7,279 nucleotides of DNA from an uncultured Eubacteriales bacterium (GTDB lineage Bacteria; Bacillota; Clostridia; Oscillospirales; Acutalibacteraceae). Below, piece by piece: positions 1 through 6,199 of this stretch. The stretch covers positions 1 to 7,279 of the forward strand of contig ONXZ01000064.1 in NCBI GenBank assembly GCA_900321905.1, read 5' to 3'. The notes below the pieces were generated by a model, which was given only the letters and a program-made list of their open reading frames with translations, had not been told where the DNA came from and did no database searches. Position 1 is the stretch's first letter; every line of letters begins with the position of its first letter. Both the position numbers and the translations under genes were made by a program.

Positions 1-560
1 TCCTCGTCACTCTCGCCAAGCACAAAGTTACTGCGCCGCGTGCGCAGGTTGCGGTCAAAGGTCATACGGAAGTTTTTATCGTCCTTACCAAAAAGAGCAA
101 GCCTGTCATACTGAACATAGAGCGCAGGGTGAACCTTGTTATTTGAAAGGAAGTATGCAAGTTCCTTTGCAACCTGCGTTGACAGGTAGTCGTCTGTTTG
201 AGGCATGTCGCCATCGTTTACAAACGGCTCAATCTCTTTGATTTTAATCTTAATCCGCCGCTTGTTGCCGATGCCCTCGCTCTTCTTTTTAAGTTCCATA
301 TAAACCTTGTCGTCAGGGTCTTTGCGGTCGTAATAAGAACGGATGCGCATTTTCTCTTTATACACGGGTTTTGACGAATTCTGACGTATTACATCATGGT
401 TATCAGTATCGTAGTAAATACTGTATATTCTGTATTCGTTGCCGCCGATGCAAAACGGGTCAAGTTCCATATGTTCAAGGAGAGCGGGCATTATACTGTC
501 AAGTTGATTTTTGGTAATCATATACTTTTTCTCATACCGCTTAAAGGTAGATATTGCCAC
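1..560 (-). CDS. VTC-domain polyphosphate polymerase-like protein, 3' part missing
   Basis: The first 186 codons of a gene that runs off the window start. The protein begins FKRYEKKYMIT (residues 6-16), the usual opening of bacterial VTC domains (CYTH/triphosphate tunnel fold). It continues with YRIYSIYYDT (43-52), the basic strand YKEKMRIRSYY (67-77), the acidic/basic strand YMELKKK (87-93), YVQYDRLAL (148-156) and MTFDRNLR (166-173). In the family, alternating Lys/Arg and Glu residues line a tunnel that binds polyphosphate or triphosphate; the yeast VTC4 domain makes polyphosphate from ATP, while most bacterial homologues are uncharacterised. The start is taken as GTG at 560-558, because GGAG at 571-568 lies 7 bases upstream; a TTG at 563-561 is less well spaced. 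The gene has its own promoter (602-630) and is separated from the upstream gene by a terminator. In clostridia such genes often sit beside a DUF4956 membrane protein and CotH-like proteins, which would lie outside this window. Family assignment is firm; activity is inferred. Confidence 0.85.
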   Translation of the reverse strand, partial: MAISTFKRYEKKYMITKNQLDSIMPALLEHMELDPFCIGGNEYRIYSIYYDTDNHDVIRQNSSKPVYKEKMRIRSYYDRKDPDDKVYMELKKKSEGIGNKRRIKIKIKEIEPFVNDGDMPQTDDYLSTQVAKELAYFLSNNKVHPALYVQYDRLALFGKDDKNFRMTFDRNLRTRRSNFVLGESDE

Positions 561-567
561 CAAATCA

Positions 568-574
568 CTCCTTT
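568..574 (-). promoter_or_regulatory. Shine-Dalgarno site deciding a GTG start
   Basis: The minus strand reads AAAGGAG here, followed by 7 bases and then GTG at 560-558. This spacing favours the GTG start of the VTC-domain gene. The next in-frame ATG is codon 14, inside the conserved EKKYMIT motif, so it is too late to be the start. Confidence 0.75.
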
Positions 575-601
575 ATTATACAATTATCTTAATATGTATC
601 T

Positions 602-630
602 ATAATATAACTTTAAAGCGTTAAAGTCAA
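602..630 (-). promoter_or_regulatory. sigma-A-type promoter for the VTC-domain gene
   Basis: On the minus strand there is a -35 box TTGACT (630-625), a 17-base spacer and a -10 box TATTAT (607-602). This matches the consensus closely, with optimal spacing, and lies downstream of the 643-666 terminator. Transcription would start near 595, giving a leader of about 35 bases that contains the AAAGGAG ribosome site. The VTC gene is therefore probably its own transcription unit. Confidence 0.75.
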
Positions 631-633
631 CAC

Positions 634-666
634 AAAATAAATAATCCCCAAAATTAATTGGGGATT
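634..666 (-). terminator. intrinsic terminator of the PTS-like gene
   Basis: On the minus strand, AATCCCCAA (666-658) pairs with TTGGGGATT (651-643) around a 6-base loop, TTAATT. The stem is followed by ATTTATTTT (642-634). The TAA stop codon of the PTS-like gene (656-654) lies in the loop, and the left arm encodes the last residues (K)IPN. The U-tract is interrupted by A, so efficiency may be moderate. The plus-strand hairpin is followed by only two further T residues, so the terminator appears to work mainly on the minus strand. Confidence 0.75.
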
Positions 667-1868
667 TTGCAGATTATGTCAAAATCATCAGGATAGAGTT
701 CAACCGTATTTTCGCGGATATCACAATCGAGGTGAAGAATATCAATAAGGTTTGGGTTTGAAACGGTGACAAGTCCGTCGCTGATTTTAACGATATTATC
801 AAGTCCGCCAAGGTAAGTGACAAGGCGCTTTACATCGCGTGGAAGTTCCGTTGTTGACAGCAAGTCAAAGCGCTCTGAAATAAGCCGTGAAACAAAGTAA
901 GACAGCGCCGCAGTAATTGCACCAATCAGAAGGAAATACATAGGTTTATGCATATTTTTAAACATCGTGATTATATCCGGCATACGTGAAAAACCAATTC
1001 TGATATCAACGAACGAACACACAATGTATCCAATATAAACAACAATCATCGAACCAACATATAACAGCGGACTGACAAGGAATAAAAGCAGATAAAACAG
1101 GCGATTATCACCAAATAAAACAGACAGCATAAGCGCTGAGAAAAACGCAAATACAACTTCATATTTTAGTCTTTTGAACAGGGAAACAAAGACGCCAAGC
1201 GGAATAAAGACAGTAGATAAAAACTTACCTGTCAAAAACTCTGCGCTTGATTTATGCGGTGAATCAAAAACATTGAATATATCGACTGCTCCGGTGATGA
1301 TTTTACCGTCAACAGCAGTTGTTACCGAATACGATTTATGATAAAACAGTGCTTCAAAATAGTCTCCAAAAAGCAGAGAAGTTACATTGTCAAGCACGCC
1401 AAATGCTGCTCCTCTGCCTTGTATCGCACCTGCAAGTGACTTTAACGCAGTTGTGTACTGCTCATATGACAATATAAAAATCAATGATATCATAGAACTT
1501 ACAATCAATACGGAAATATATCCGACCAGGAGCTCAGTTTTTTGCATAATCAGGCAGAACGCAAACGTTATGATAACACCCATAATCAGACTGAAATGCG
1601 CACCGCAAGCGGCATTGAGCATCATATCACCGCCAAGATACGCGCATACAGCCGCAATAGATTTCTTTGCGCTTTTGCAGTATCTGTAAACAGAATATGC
1701 ACAAAATGAAAGCGAAAAAACTATTGTCAAAACTGTATTTGCGCCATCTGCCAGGTTGTCAATAAATATTGCGGCGATATAAATAATCGCTGCGGCACAC
1801 GCTGTGAATACAGCAGGATACGCAGCATTATATTTAGTTTTAGTTCTTAAATCAAAAAAATCGTCCAT
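654..1868 (-). CDS. Degenerate PTS EIIC/EIIB-like membrane protein
   Basis: A 404-residue, strongly hydrophobic protein. Its layout follows glucose-family PTS permeases. DNL plus a hydrophobic helix (37-60) resembles the EIIC DNLPLLFAIG region, and AAVCAYLGG (72-80) follows. AEFLTGKFLSTVFIPLGVFVSL (residues 209-230) resembles the AGRFMTGFFPIMMFGLPAAALAM segment. VSPLLYV (265-271) and VDIRIGFS (287-294) match the APVLYV and GIRLGFS segments. LVTYLGGLDNIV (349-360) matches the opening of EIIB, LGGKENIV. However, the EIIC GITEP motif, with its sugar-binding Glu, appears as GDNRL (253-257), and the EIIB phosphorylated Cys (DACITR) appears as DGLVT (364-368). Phosphorylation and transport of the PTS type are therefore unlikely; a sensor, a non-PTS channel or a decaying gene are all possible. 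The ATG at 1868 has no visible ribosome site and lies inside a terminator hairpin, but no other upstream start exists after the in-frame TGA at 1910-1908. The alignment was done by eye. Confidence 0.6.
   Translation of the reverse strand: MDDFFDLRTKTKYNAAYPAVFTACAAAIIYIAAIFIDNLADGANTVLTIVFSLSFCAYSVYRYCKSAKKSIAAVCAYLGGDMMLNAACGAHFSLIMGVIITFAFCLIMQKTELLVGYISVLIVSSMISLIFILSYEQYTTALKSLAGAIQGRGAAFGVLDNVTSLLFGDYFEALFYHKSYSVTTAVDGKIITGAVDIFNVFDSPHKSSAEFLTGKFLSTVFIPLGVFVSLFKRLKYEVVFAFFSALMLSVLFGDNRLFYLLLFLVSPLLYVGSMIVVYIGYIVCSFVDIRIGFSRMPDIITMFKNMHKPMYFLLIGAITAALSYFVSRLISERFDLLSTTELPRDVKRLVTYLGGLDNIVKISDGLVTVSNPNLIDILHLDCDIRENTVELYPDDFDIICKIPN
1827..1855 (-). promoter_or_regulatory. Promoter-like sequence inside the start of the PTS-like gene
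   Basis: Minus strand: TTGATT (1855-1850), a 17-base spacer, then a perfect TATAAT (1832-1827), immediately after the terminator hairpin. A transcript from here would start near codon 17 of the open reading frame and lack its ATG. The next in-frame ATGs are codons 82 and 83; a TTG occurs at codon 47 without a clear ribosome site. It could be a chance match in an A/T-rich stretch. Confidence 0.35.
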
Positions 1869-1889
1869 ACAGACAGTATGAACGATTTT
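1854..1889 (-). terminator. Strong intrinsic terminator after the phosphoesterase gene, overlapping the next start codon
   Basis: On the minus strand AAAATCGTTCATAC (1889-1876) pairs along all 14 positions with GTATGGACGATTTT (1870-1857), one pair being G-U, around the loop TGTCT. The T-run continues to 1854, giving seven T in total. It begins 13 bases after the phosphoesterase stop codon, the usual place for an operon terminator. On the plus strand the one imperfect pair would be a C-A mismatch, so the hairpin is better formed in minus-strand RNA. The right arm contains the ATG of the PTS-like gene (1868-1866). Confidence 0.8.
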
Positions 1890-1902
1890 GGAAAGTTTAT
1901 AC

Positions 1903-3261
1903 TTATTTCAGATAAAGTGTAGCGTTGTAGTCGTCAATATCGTAATTACCTGCGCTGTTTTTAAGAAGGTCGTACAGGTCCGCTCTCTGACCGTCAAAAG
2001 TCTTTGCATTGACTTTAGCGAGAACAGGTTTAATTCTGTCAAGAAAAGCAAGGAACACATCGCCCTTCGGTGTGCCTTTTTTGAACGACTGGTTGCCCTC
2101 AAACATATTGCGCACAAGTTCTGCGGCATAGTATTTGACAGGCATTGCGCGAAGTTCAGCGTCTTGGCACCTGATAAGCATCATATTGCAAAGAGTGCCG
2201 ACAGTTATTTCGTTAAGTTTTTCAAACACCTTGCTGACAATCGGGAAGATATTTTCCTTATCACCGAGACCGAGTTTGCGAAGCGGGTTATACGGATTAT
2301 CCCTCAAATCCGCAAACATATTGAGCAGCATATTGTCAAACAAATCGGAAAGATACTGCTTGCAGGTTTTTCCGTTTGTATCCCATTCAAAATCAGGCGT
2401 AGGAATAGATTTAATGCGTACTGTGTCGTGATTCATAACCTCGACAAGGCGGATAACGGACGGGTCTGCAATTATTGAACCTGTGCATACGTCATAAAAC
2501 TTATTGCCATTCTCAAGTACGCGGACATTAATGCTCTGATTATGCATATGACCTGTGAAAACAAGGTGAACGCCCTCGTCGGCGAGCATTCGTGTGACTG
2601 ATTCTGCGTCCTTTTGATATGTACCGCTGACAACTGACAGAATCGGTTGACCCGGCAGAAGCGGATAGTGATTCATCGCAAACATCATCTGTCCGTCCTC
2701 GCGAGCCTTTTTGGTCTGCTCCTTTATCCACGCAATATGATTTTCATCAAATCTGTGCGACTGATTTATGTCGCCGTCGTTACAAAGTGCGAGAAGCCGC
2801 ACGCCGTCAGCAAGTTGCGCAACGTATGACATATGTTCCTTATCGACTGCTATCGCGTCTGAAAAGCCGAAATCATAGTAGAGGTCATAGAGTTCCTCAT
2901 ACGAAGTACCCTCAGGCTCGTATCTTCCGTTTTCATTAAATGCAAACGGGTGTTCCTTGCAGTCGTGGTCGGCAGTAACAACATAAATCTTTTTGCCTTT
3001 TGCTTTGAGTTCGTTGAGGTGCTTTATAAACTCGAGATGACTCTCCTTTTCGCCGTTAAACGAAAGGTCGCCGCAAATAAGCAGAGTATCTGCGTCATCA
3101 GCGTCGCCGAGCCAGTTAAACACCGCTTTGTTAATGCTCTCGGTTTCTGCGTAACATTTTTGCTCATAGCGCATAAACTCGTCATACTCTTTGCCGAATG
3201 CGCCAAGCGAGTTTTTGAAGTAATGGGGGTCTGCAATCAAATAGAATTTAAACGGTTTCAT
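1903..3261 (-). CDS. Calcineurin-like metallophosphoesterase
   Basis: A 452-residue cytoplasmic protein with the metal-binding motifs of the calcineurin-like phosphoesterase fold in order: ADPHY (D11, H13), GDLSFNGE (D65), ADHD (97-100), NHYP (H198) and GHMH (H238, H240). The fourth block is usually GNH(D/E); here the metal-bridging Asn is Asp (D98), an unusual but conservative change. After about residue 290 comes a helical C-terminal extension with no recognised motif. There is no signal peptide, although related clostridial proteins may be exported. The substrate (phosphodiester or phosphomonoester) cannot be told. The start is ATG at 3261, because AAAGGTGG (3274-3267) lies 5 bases upstream; an in-frame GTG at 3270 overlaps that site and is less likely. 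The start is 2 bases after the stop of the DUF6171-like gene, so it is the last gene of the arabinofuranosidase operon, followed by a terminator. Confidence 0.85.
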   Translation of the reverse strand: MKPFKFYLIADPHYFKNSLGAFGKEYDEFMRYEQKCYAETESINKAVFNWLGDADDADTLLICGDLSFNGEKESHLEFIKHLNELKAKGKKIYVVTADHDCKEHPFAFNENGRYEPEGTSYEELYDLYYDFGFSDAIAVDKEHMSYVAQLADGVRLLALCNDGDINQSHRFDENHIAWIKEQTKKAREDGQMMFAMNHYPLLPGQPILSVVSGTYQKDAESVTRMLADEGVHLVFTGHMHNQSINVRVLENGNKFYDVCTGSIIADPSVIRLVEVMNHDTVRIKSIPTPDFEWDTNGKTCKQYLSDLFDNMLLNMFADLRDNPYNPLRKLGLGDKENIFPIVSKVFEKLNEITVGTLCNMMLIRCQDAELRAMPVKYYAAELVRNMFEGNQSFKKGTPKGDVFLAFLDRIKPVLAKVNAKTFDGQRADLYDLLKNSAGNYDIDDYNATLYLK

Positions 3262-3263
3262 AA

Positions 3264-3515
3264 TTACCACCTTTTATTATCAGCGTCGGGACAGTCTGAA
3301 TTTGCAAGATACGCGCGTACCTCGACATAACAGCCGCATTTTACGCACATACCCGACAGCAAATTATCACACGCCCTGCACTTGGCAAGGCGCGTTTTAT
3401 ATGTATTTTCGTCACAAAGCAAATCTTTATCGAGCGTTTTTACATAAGCAACAATTTCGTCGTAAGTTACACGCTCGCCTGCCTCAAGCAGCAGGCATTT
3501 TTTGCACTTTTGCAT
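3264..3515 (-). CDS. DUF6171-like small Cys-rich protein
   Basis: An 83-residue protein with nine Cys: C4-x2-C7, C34, C46-x2-C49, C57-x2-C60-x-C62 and C75. The arrangement CKKCLL near the start, RLAKCRACDNLLSGMCVKCGCYVE in the middle (residues 42-65, key Cys given above) and a CP...W ending match the DUF6171 family of clostridia as I remember it. Paired Cys suggest zinc binding or an iron-sulfur centre; function unknown. Its ATG overlaps the stop of the GH51 gene by one base (TAATG) and there is no strong ribosome site before it, so translation is probably coupled to that of the GH51 gene. Its own last codon (Trp) overlaps the ribosome site of the phosphoesterase gene. A role as a metal-dependent accessory of the neighbouring enzymes is only a guess. 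Confidence 0.75.
   Translation of the reverse strand: MQKCKKCLLLEAGERVTYDEIVAYVKTLDKDLLCDENTYKTRLAKCRACDNLLSGMCVKCGCYVEVRAYLANSDCPDADNKRW
3267..3274 (-). promoter_or_regulatory. Shine-Dalgarno site deciding the phosphoesterase start
   Basis: The minus strand reads AAAGGTGG, then 5 bases, then ATG at 3261-3259. The site covers the last codons and approaches the stop of the DUF6171-like gene. Choosing this ATG removes three residues (GTG GTA ATT) from the longest open frame and places MKPFKFYLIADPHY at the N terminus, typical for the family. Confidence 0.75.
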
Positions 3516-5002
3516 TACTTATTAACAGTAAATTTAACTACGGAGCAAGCAGGAATTGTTGCAGTAAAGCCGTCGCGAAGTTGCCTGAAATCGGTAAATT
3601 CAGCAGTTCTTACAACATCTGCTTTATCAAATGTGTTGTGGTCGTGGCACTCGCCTGTAAGTATTTCAGCGGTAATACCCGTGACTTTTGTATCTGCAAT
3701 CTGACACTTGATTTTTGCAGACTTTGTAGCCGAGGTGTTAGTGATTGTTGAGTGAATTGTGCCGTTTTCATCAACTGACGCAGACTCAACAAGTTGCGGA
3801 AAGTCCTTGTTATCGTTCTCGCTATGAATATTCTCTGTAGTGATATATGAGCCGACAAGCGTGTTTTGCTGATGTTCTTTATACATCTTGAAAACATAGT
3901 AAGTAGGCGTTTTAATCATTTTTTCGCCATCTGTGAGGATAACAGATTGCAGAACGTTAACAGTCTGCGCGATGTTTGCCATCATAATTCTGTCGGCGTG
4001 TTTGTTGAAGATATTGAGTGTAAGACCTGCAACAATAGCGTCGCGCATTGTGCTTTGCTGATAGAGGAATCCCGGGTTTGTTCCGGGTTCAACATCATAC
4101 CATGTTCCCCACTCGTCAACAATCAGTTTAACGCGTGAATTCGGTCTGACGCTGTCCATCGCAGCAAGATGGTTTGTAACAAGTTCTTCCATACGGTATG
4201 CCTTGCAGATAGTAGAGCGATACTCTTTAGCGTCAAAGTCAGTCGCTGTACCCTTGTGGTGCCAGTTGCCCGTAGGAACTGTGTAGTAGTGAAGTGAAAT
4301 ACCGTCGGCGTGGTCTTTGACCTTATCCATAACCTCTTTAGTCCAGTGGTAGTCATCCACGTTAGGACCGCAGGCAATACGGAGCAGATGCTCGCCAGCC
4401 TTGTAATCACGGCAATAGGTGTTATAACGTTTGAACAGACAGCCGTAATACTCGGGGTCCATACAGCCGCCGCAGCCCCAACTTTCGTTACCGACACCAA
4501 AATATTTGAGGTTGAACGGCTTTTTGTCGCCGTTTTTTTCACGAAGTTGCGCAATAGGCGAAACACCGTCAAAAGTCATATACTCAACCCACTCGTTCAT
4601 CTCCTGAACCGTGCCTGAGCCTACATTGCCGTTAACGTATGTATCACAGCCAATCTGACGGCAGAGTTCAAAATATTCGTGTGTGCCGAAAGAATTATCC
4701 TCAACAACACCGCCCCAGTGGGTGTTAATCATCTTTTTGCGCTGAGATTTGTCGCCGATGCCGTCTTTCCAGTGGTATTCGTCGGCAAAACATCCGCCCG
4801 GCCAGCGAAGTACAGGCAGTCCCATCTCTTTAAGAGCAGTGACAACATCGGTGCGCATACCGTTAACATTCGGAATTTTTGAGTCCTCGCCGACATAAAT
4901 GCCCTCGTAGATACATCTGCCGAGATGCTCGCTGAAATGACCGTAAATGTCCTTGTTAATGGTTGCAATTTTTTGGTTGGGATTGATTAAATACTTTTCC
5001 AT
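3515..5002 (-). CDS. abfA: Intracellular alpha-L-arabinofuranosidase, GH51
   Basis: A 495-residue glycoside hydrolase of family GH51, which releases terminal alpha-L-arabinofuranosyl residues from arabinan, arabinoxylan or arabino-oligosaccharides with retention of configuration. Family signatures are [12 protein letters not shown] (25-36), [14 protein letters not shown] (65-78), the acid/base Glu in GNESWG (E173), LHYYT (237-241), the nucleophile Glu in VDEWG (E297) and [12 protein letters not shown] (343-354). The catalytic (beta/alpha)8 barrel occupies roughly residues 15-370, followed by a beta-sandwich up to the C terminus. Length is normal for the family and all key residues are present. 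There is no signal peptide, so it acts in the cytoplasm on imported oligosaccharides. ATG at 5002 is preceded by GAGG (5014-5011) at 8 bases. It is the first gene of a three-gene operon and has a candidate promoter with an overlapping palindrome just upstream. Its stop overlaps the next start. Confidence 0.95.
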   Translation of the reverse strand: MEKYLINPNQKIATINKDIYGHFSEHLGRCIYEGIYVGEDSKIPNVNGMRTDVVTALKEMGLPVLRWPGGCFADEYHWKDGIGDKSQRKKMINTHWGGVVEDNSFGTHEYFELCRQIGCDTYVNGNVGSGTVQEMNEWVEYMTFDGVSPIAQLREKNGDKKPFNLKYFGVGNESWGCGGCMDPEYYGCLFKRYNTYCRDYKAGEHLLRIACGPNVDDYHWTKEVMDKVKDHADGISLHYYTVPTGNWHHKGTATDFDAKEYRSTICKAYRMEELVTNHLAAMDSVRPNSRVKLIVDEWGTWYDVEPGTNPGFLYQQSTMRDAIVAGLTLNIFNKHADRIMMANIAQTVNVLQSVILTDGEKMIKTPTYYVFKMYKEHQQNTLVGSYITTENIHSENDNKDFPQLVESASVDENGTIHSTITNTSATKSAKIKCQIADTKVTGITAEILTGECHDHNTFDKADVVRTAEFTDFRQLRDGFTATIPACSVVKFTVNK

Positions 5003-5032
5003 AAAGCGTACCTCGCTGTAATATTTTATTTG

Positions 5033-5050
5033 ATTTTAACATATTAAAAT
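5033..5050. promoter_or_regulatory. AT-rich palindrome over the -10 region, possible operator
   Basis: ATTTTAA and TTAAAAT form 7-base arms around a 4-base centre (CATA), 16 of 18 positions being symmetric. It covers the candidate -10 box of the arabinofuranosidase promoter, where a repressor would be effective. The low complexity of the sequence means that chance symmetry cannot be excluded. Confidence 0.3.
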
Positions 5051-5062
5051 TGCCAAAATCAA
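5033..5062 (-). promoter_or_regulatory. Candidate promoter of the arabinofuranosidase operon
   Basis: Minus strand: TTGATT (5062-5057), an 18-base spacer and TAAAAT (5038-5033). Transcription would start near 5026, with a leader of about 24 bases carrying the GAGG ribosome site. The match is moderate and the region is AT-rich, so other boxes are possible. Together with the 108-base gap it suggests that this operon can be expressed apart from the upstream peptidase gene, although no convincing terminator separates them. Confidence 0.45.
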
Positions 5063-5110
5063 GCAAAATCAGCCTGATTGTCATTCCAGCCAAAATTTCG
5101 GCAAAATCAA
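5053..5110. repeat. Repeated CAAAATCA-like words between the peptidase and arabinofuranosidase genes
   Basis: On the plus strand CCAAAATCAA (5053-5062), GCAAAATCAG (5063-5072) and GCAAAATCAA (5101-5110) are near-identical direct repeats, and CCAAAATTTC (5090-5099) is a weaker fourth copy. They start 10, 27 and 11 bases apart, so they form two pairs about one helical turn apart. This could be a binding array for a regulator, or chance in AT-rich DNA. Confidence 0.35.
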
Positions 5111-6181
5111 CTAAAGTATGATTAATTCTTTGGTGACTGTGCTCAAATTTTCACGTCCGCGCGGTGACAGGTAGCACACATCTTCAATACGTATACCGAA
5201 CTTGTCAGGCAAGTAAATGCCCGGCTCGATAGAGGTAACGTTGCCGACTTCGTAAGTATCTGTACTCTTTGGGGAAGCGTTGAATCCCTCGTGAATTTCA
5301 AGACCTACGCCGTGACCGAGTCCGTGGCGAAAATACTGAGCCATGCCCTTTTCGTCAAGTACATCGTATGACGCTTTATAAACATCTTTGCACGGTATTT
5401 CCGCTTCAAGCGCTTTAATACCTGCGAGTTGGGATTTAAGCACAAGGTCGTACATCTCGCGCATTTCATCAGTAGCACTGCCGACAGCGACTGTGCGCGT
5501 CATATCAGAGTGGTAACCCTCATAAGTTGCACCAAAATCAAACAGCACAAAGTCGCCCTCTTTGATAACCTTATCTGACGGTACGCCGTGCGGCATAGAT
5601 GTGTGCGAGCCTGTCAGCAGAATTGTGTCAAACGACAGACCGTGCGAGCCGTTTTTTGCCATAAGATAGTCAAAATATGCGGCAAGTTCCTTTTCGCTTT
5701 TACCTGCTTCAACGTGGTTGAGGAGTTCAAGAAATGACTTTTCGGCAATGGCGTTTGCCTTTTTCATCAGTACAATTTCTTCCGCTTCTTTTCTGCCGCG
5801 CTCACGCATAAGACGGTCGCCAAGCGTAAGCCACTCAACATCAGACATTGCGCTTTTAAACGAATTAAAGCGTTTCAGAGTTATAGTCTCGTCCTCATAA
5901 ACGCAGGACTTTACGCCGCACTTTTCAGCAAGTTTTGCAAGTTCTGCAGAAAACGTGTCAGTAATTTCTATAACGTTAAGACCTGTGTTTTTTGCGTGAT
6001 TTTGCGCCGTTTCGGTATAACGCGAATCCACAAGGTGGAACGCTTCGTTTGCTGTGATAAACACAACGCCCTCGCTCGGTGAAAAGCCGCAGAGGTAGTG
6101 CATATTCGCTTCATCACAAAGCACCAGCGCGTCAGCGCCGGTGTCTTTGATTATCTGTTGACATTTATATATATTGTTCAT
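5111..6181 (-). CDS. M24 family Xaa-Pro peptidase (aminopeptidase P/prolidase type)
   Basis: A 356-residue cytosolic metallopeptidase that removes residues before proline in peptides or cleaves Xaa-Pro dipeptides. An N-terminal creatinase-like domain (about 1-125, with MHYLCGFSPSEGVVFIT near 27-43) precedes the pita-bread catalytic domain. The five dinuclear metal ligands are all visible: D215 in LFDFGA, D226 in HSDMTRT, H290 in HGLGHGVG, E319 in SIEPG and E333 in GIRIEDV. The proposed substrate-binding His residues H198 (MPHG) and H297 (EIHE) are also present. Length is typical of the short bacterial PepP/PepQ-like type; aminopeptidase and dipeptidase cannot be separated by eye, so no symbol is given. 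ATG at 6181 is preceded by GGAG (6191-6188) at 6 bases. It starts 18 bases after the transporter stop, so the two are probably cotranscribed. Nothing links it directly to sugar use. Confidence 0.92.
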   Translation of the reverse strand: MNNIYKCQQIIKDTGADALVLCDEANMHYLCGFSPSEGVVFITANEAFHLVDSRYTETAQNHAKNTGLNVIEITDTFSAELAKLAEKCGVKSCVYEDETITLKRFNSFKSAMSDVEWLTLGDRLMRERGRKEAEEIVLMKKANAIAEKSFLELLNHVEAGKSEKELAAYFDYLMAKNGSHGLSFDTILLTGSHTSMPHGVPSDKVIKEGDFVLFDFGATYEGYHSDMTRTVAVGSATDEMREMYDLVLKSQLAGIKALEAEIPCKDVYKASYDVLDEKGMAQYFRHGLGHGVGLEIHEGFNASPKSTDTYEVGNVTSIEPGIYLPDKFGIRIEDVCYLSPRGRENLSTVTKELIIL

Positions 6182-6199
6182 AAGTTGCTCCAGGGATAA

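Noticed and set aside
575..580. Perfect TATAAT on the minus strand
   Set aside because: It directly abuts the ribosome site of the VTC gene, so an RNA starting from it would lose the Shine-Dalgarno sequence and start codon. The promoter at 602-630 is better placed.
396..605. Plus-strand open frame of 69 codons across the VTC gene start
   Set aside because: It runs over the ribosome site and promoter of the VTC gene and has no homology that I recognise.
1888..2478. Plus-strand open frame of 196 codons
   Set aside because: It lies antisense to the C-terminal half of the phosphoesterase, has no recognisable domain or ribosome site, and its start falls in the terminator region. It is best explained as a shadow of the coding strand's codon bias.
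3302..3751. Plus-strand open frame of 149 codons with many Cys and Arg
   Set aside because: It is antisense to the DUF6171-like gene and the end of the GH51 gene, both of which are well supported by motifs and coupling.
4068..4091. Nearby repeats of CCGGGTTTG/CCGGGTTC on the plus strand
   Set aside because: They lie inside the GH51 gene and simply encode a Pro-Gly-Thr-Asn-Pro-Gly stretch.
5067..5102. Short inverted repeats (AATCA-GCC-TGATT and GCCAAAATTTCGGC) as a terminator of the peptidase gene
   Set aside because: The stems are only about 5 base pairs and neither is followed by a convincing T-run on the minus strand.
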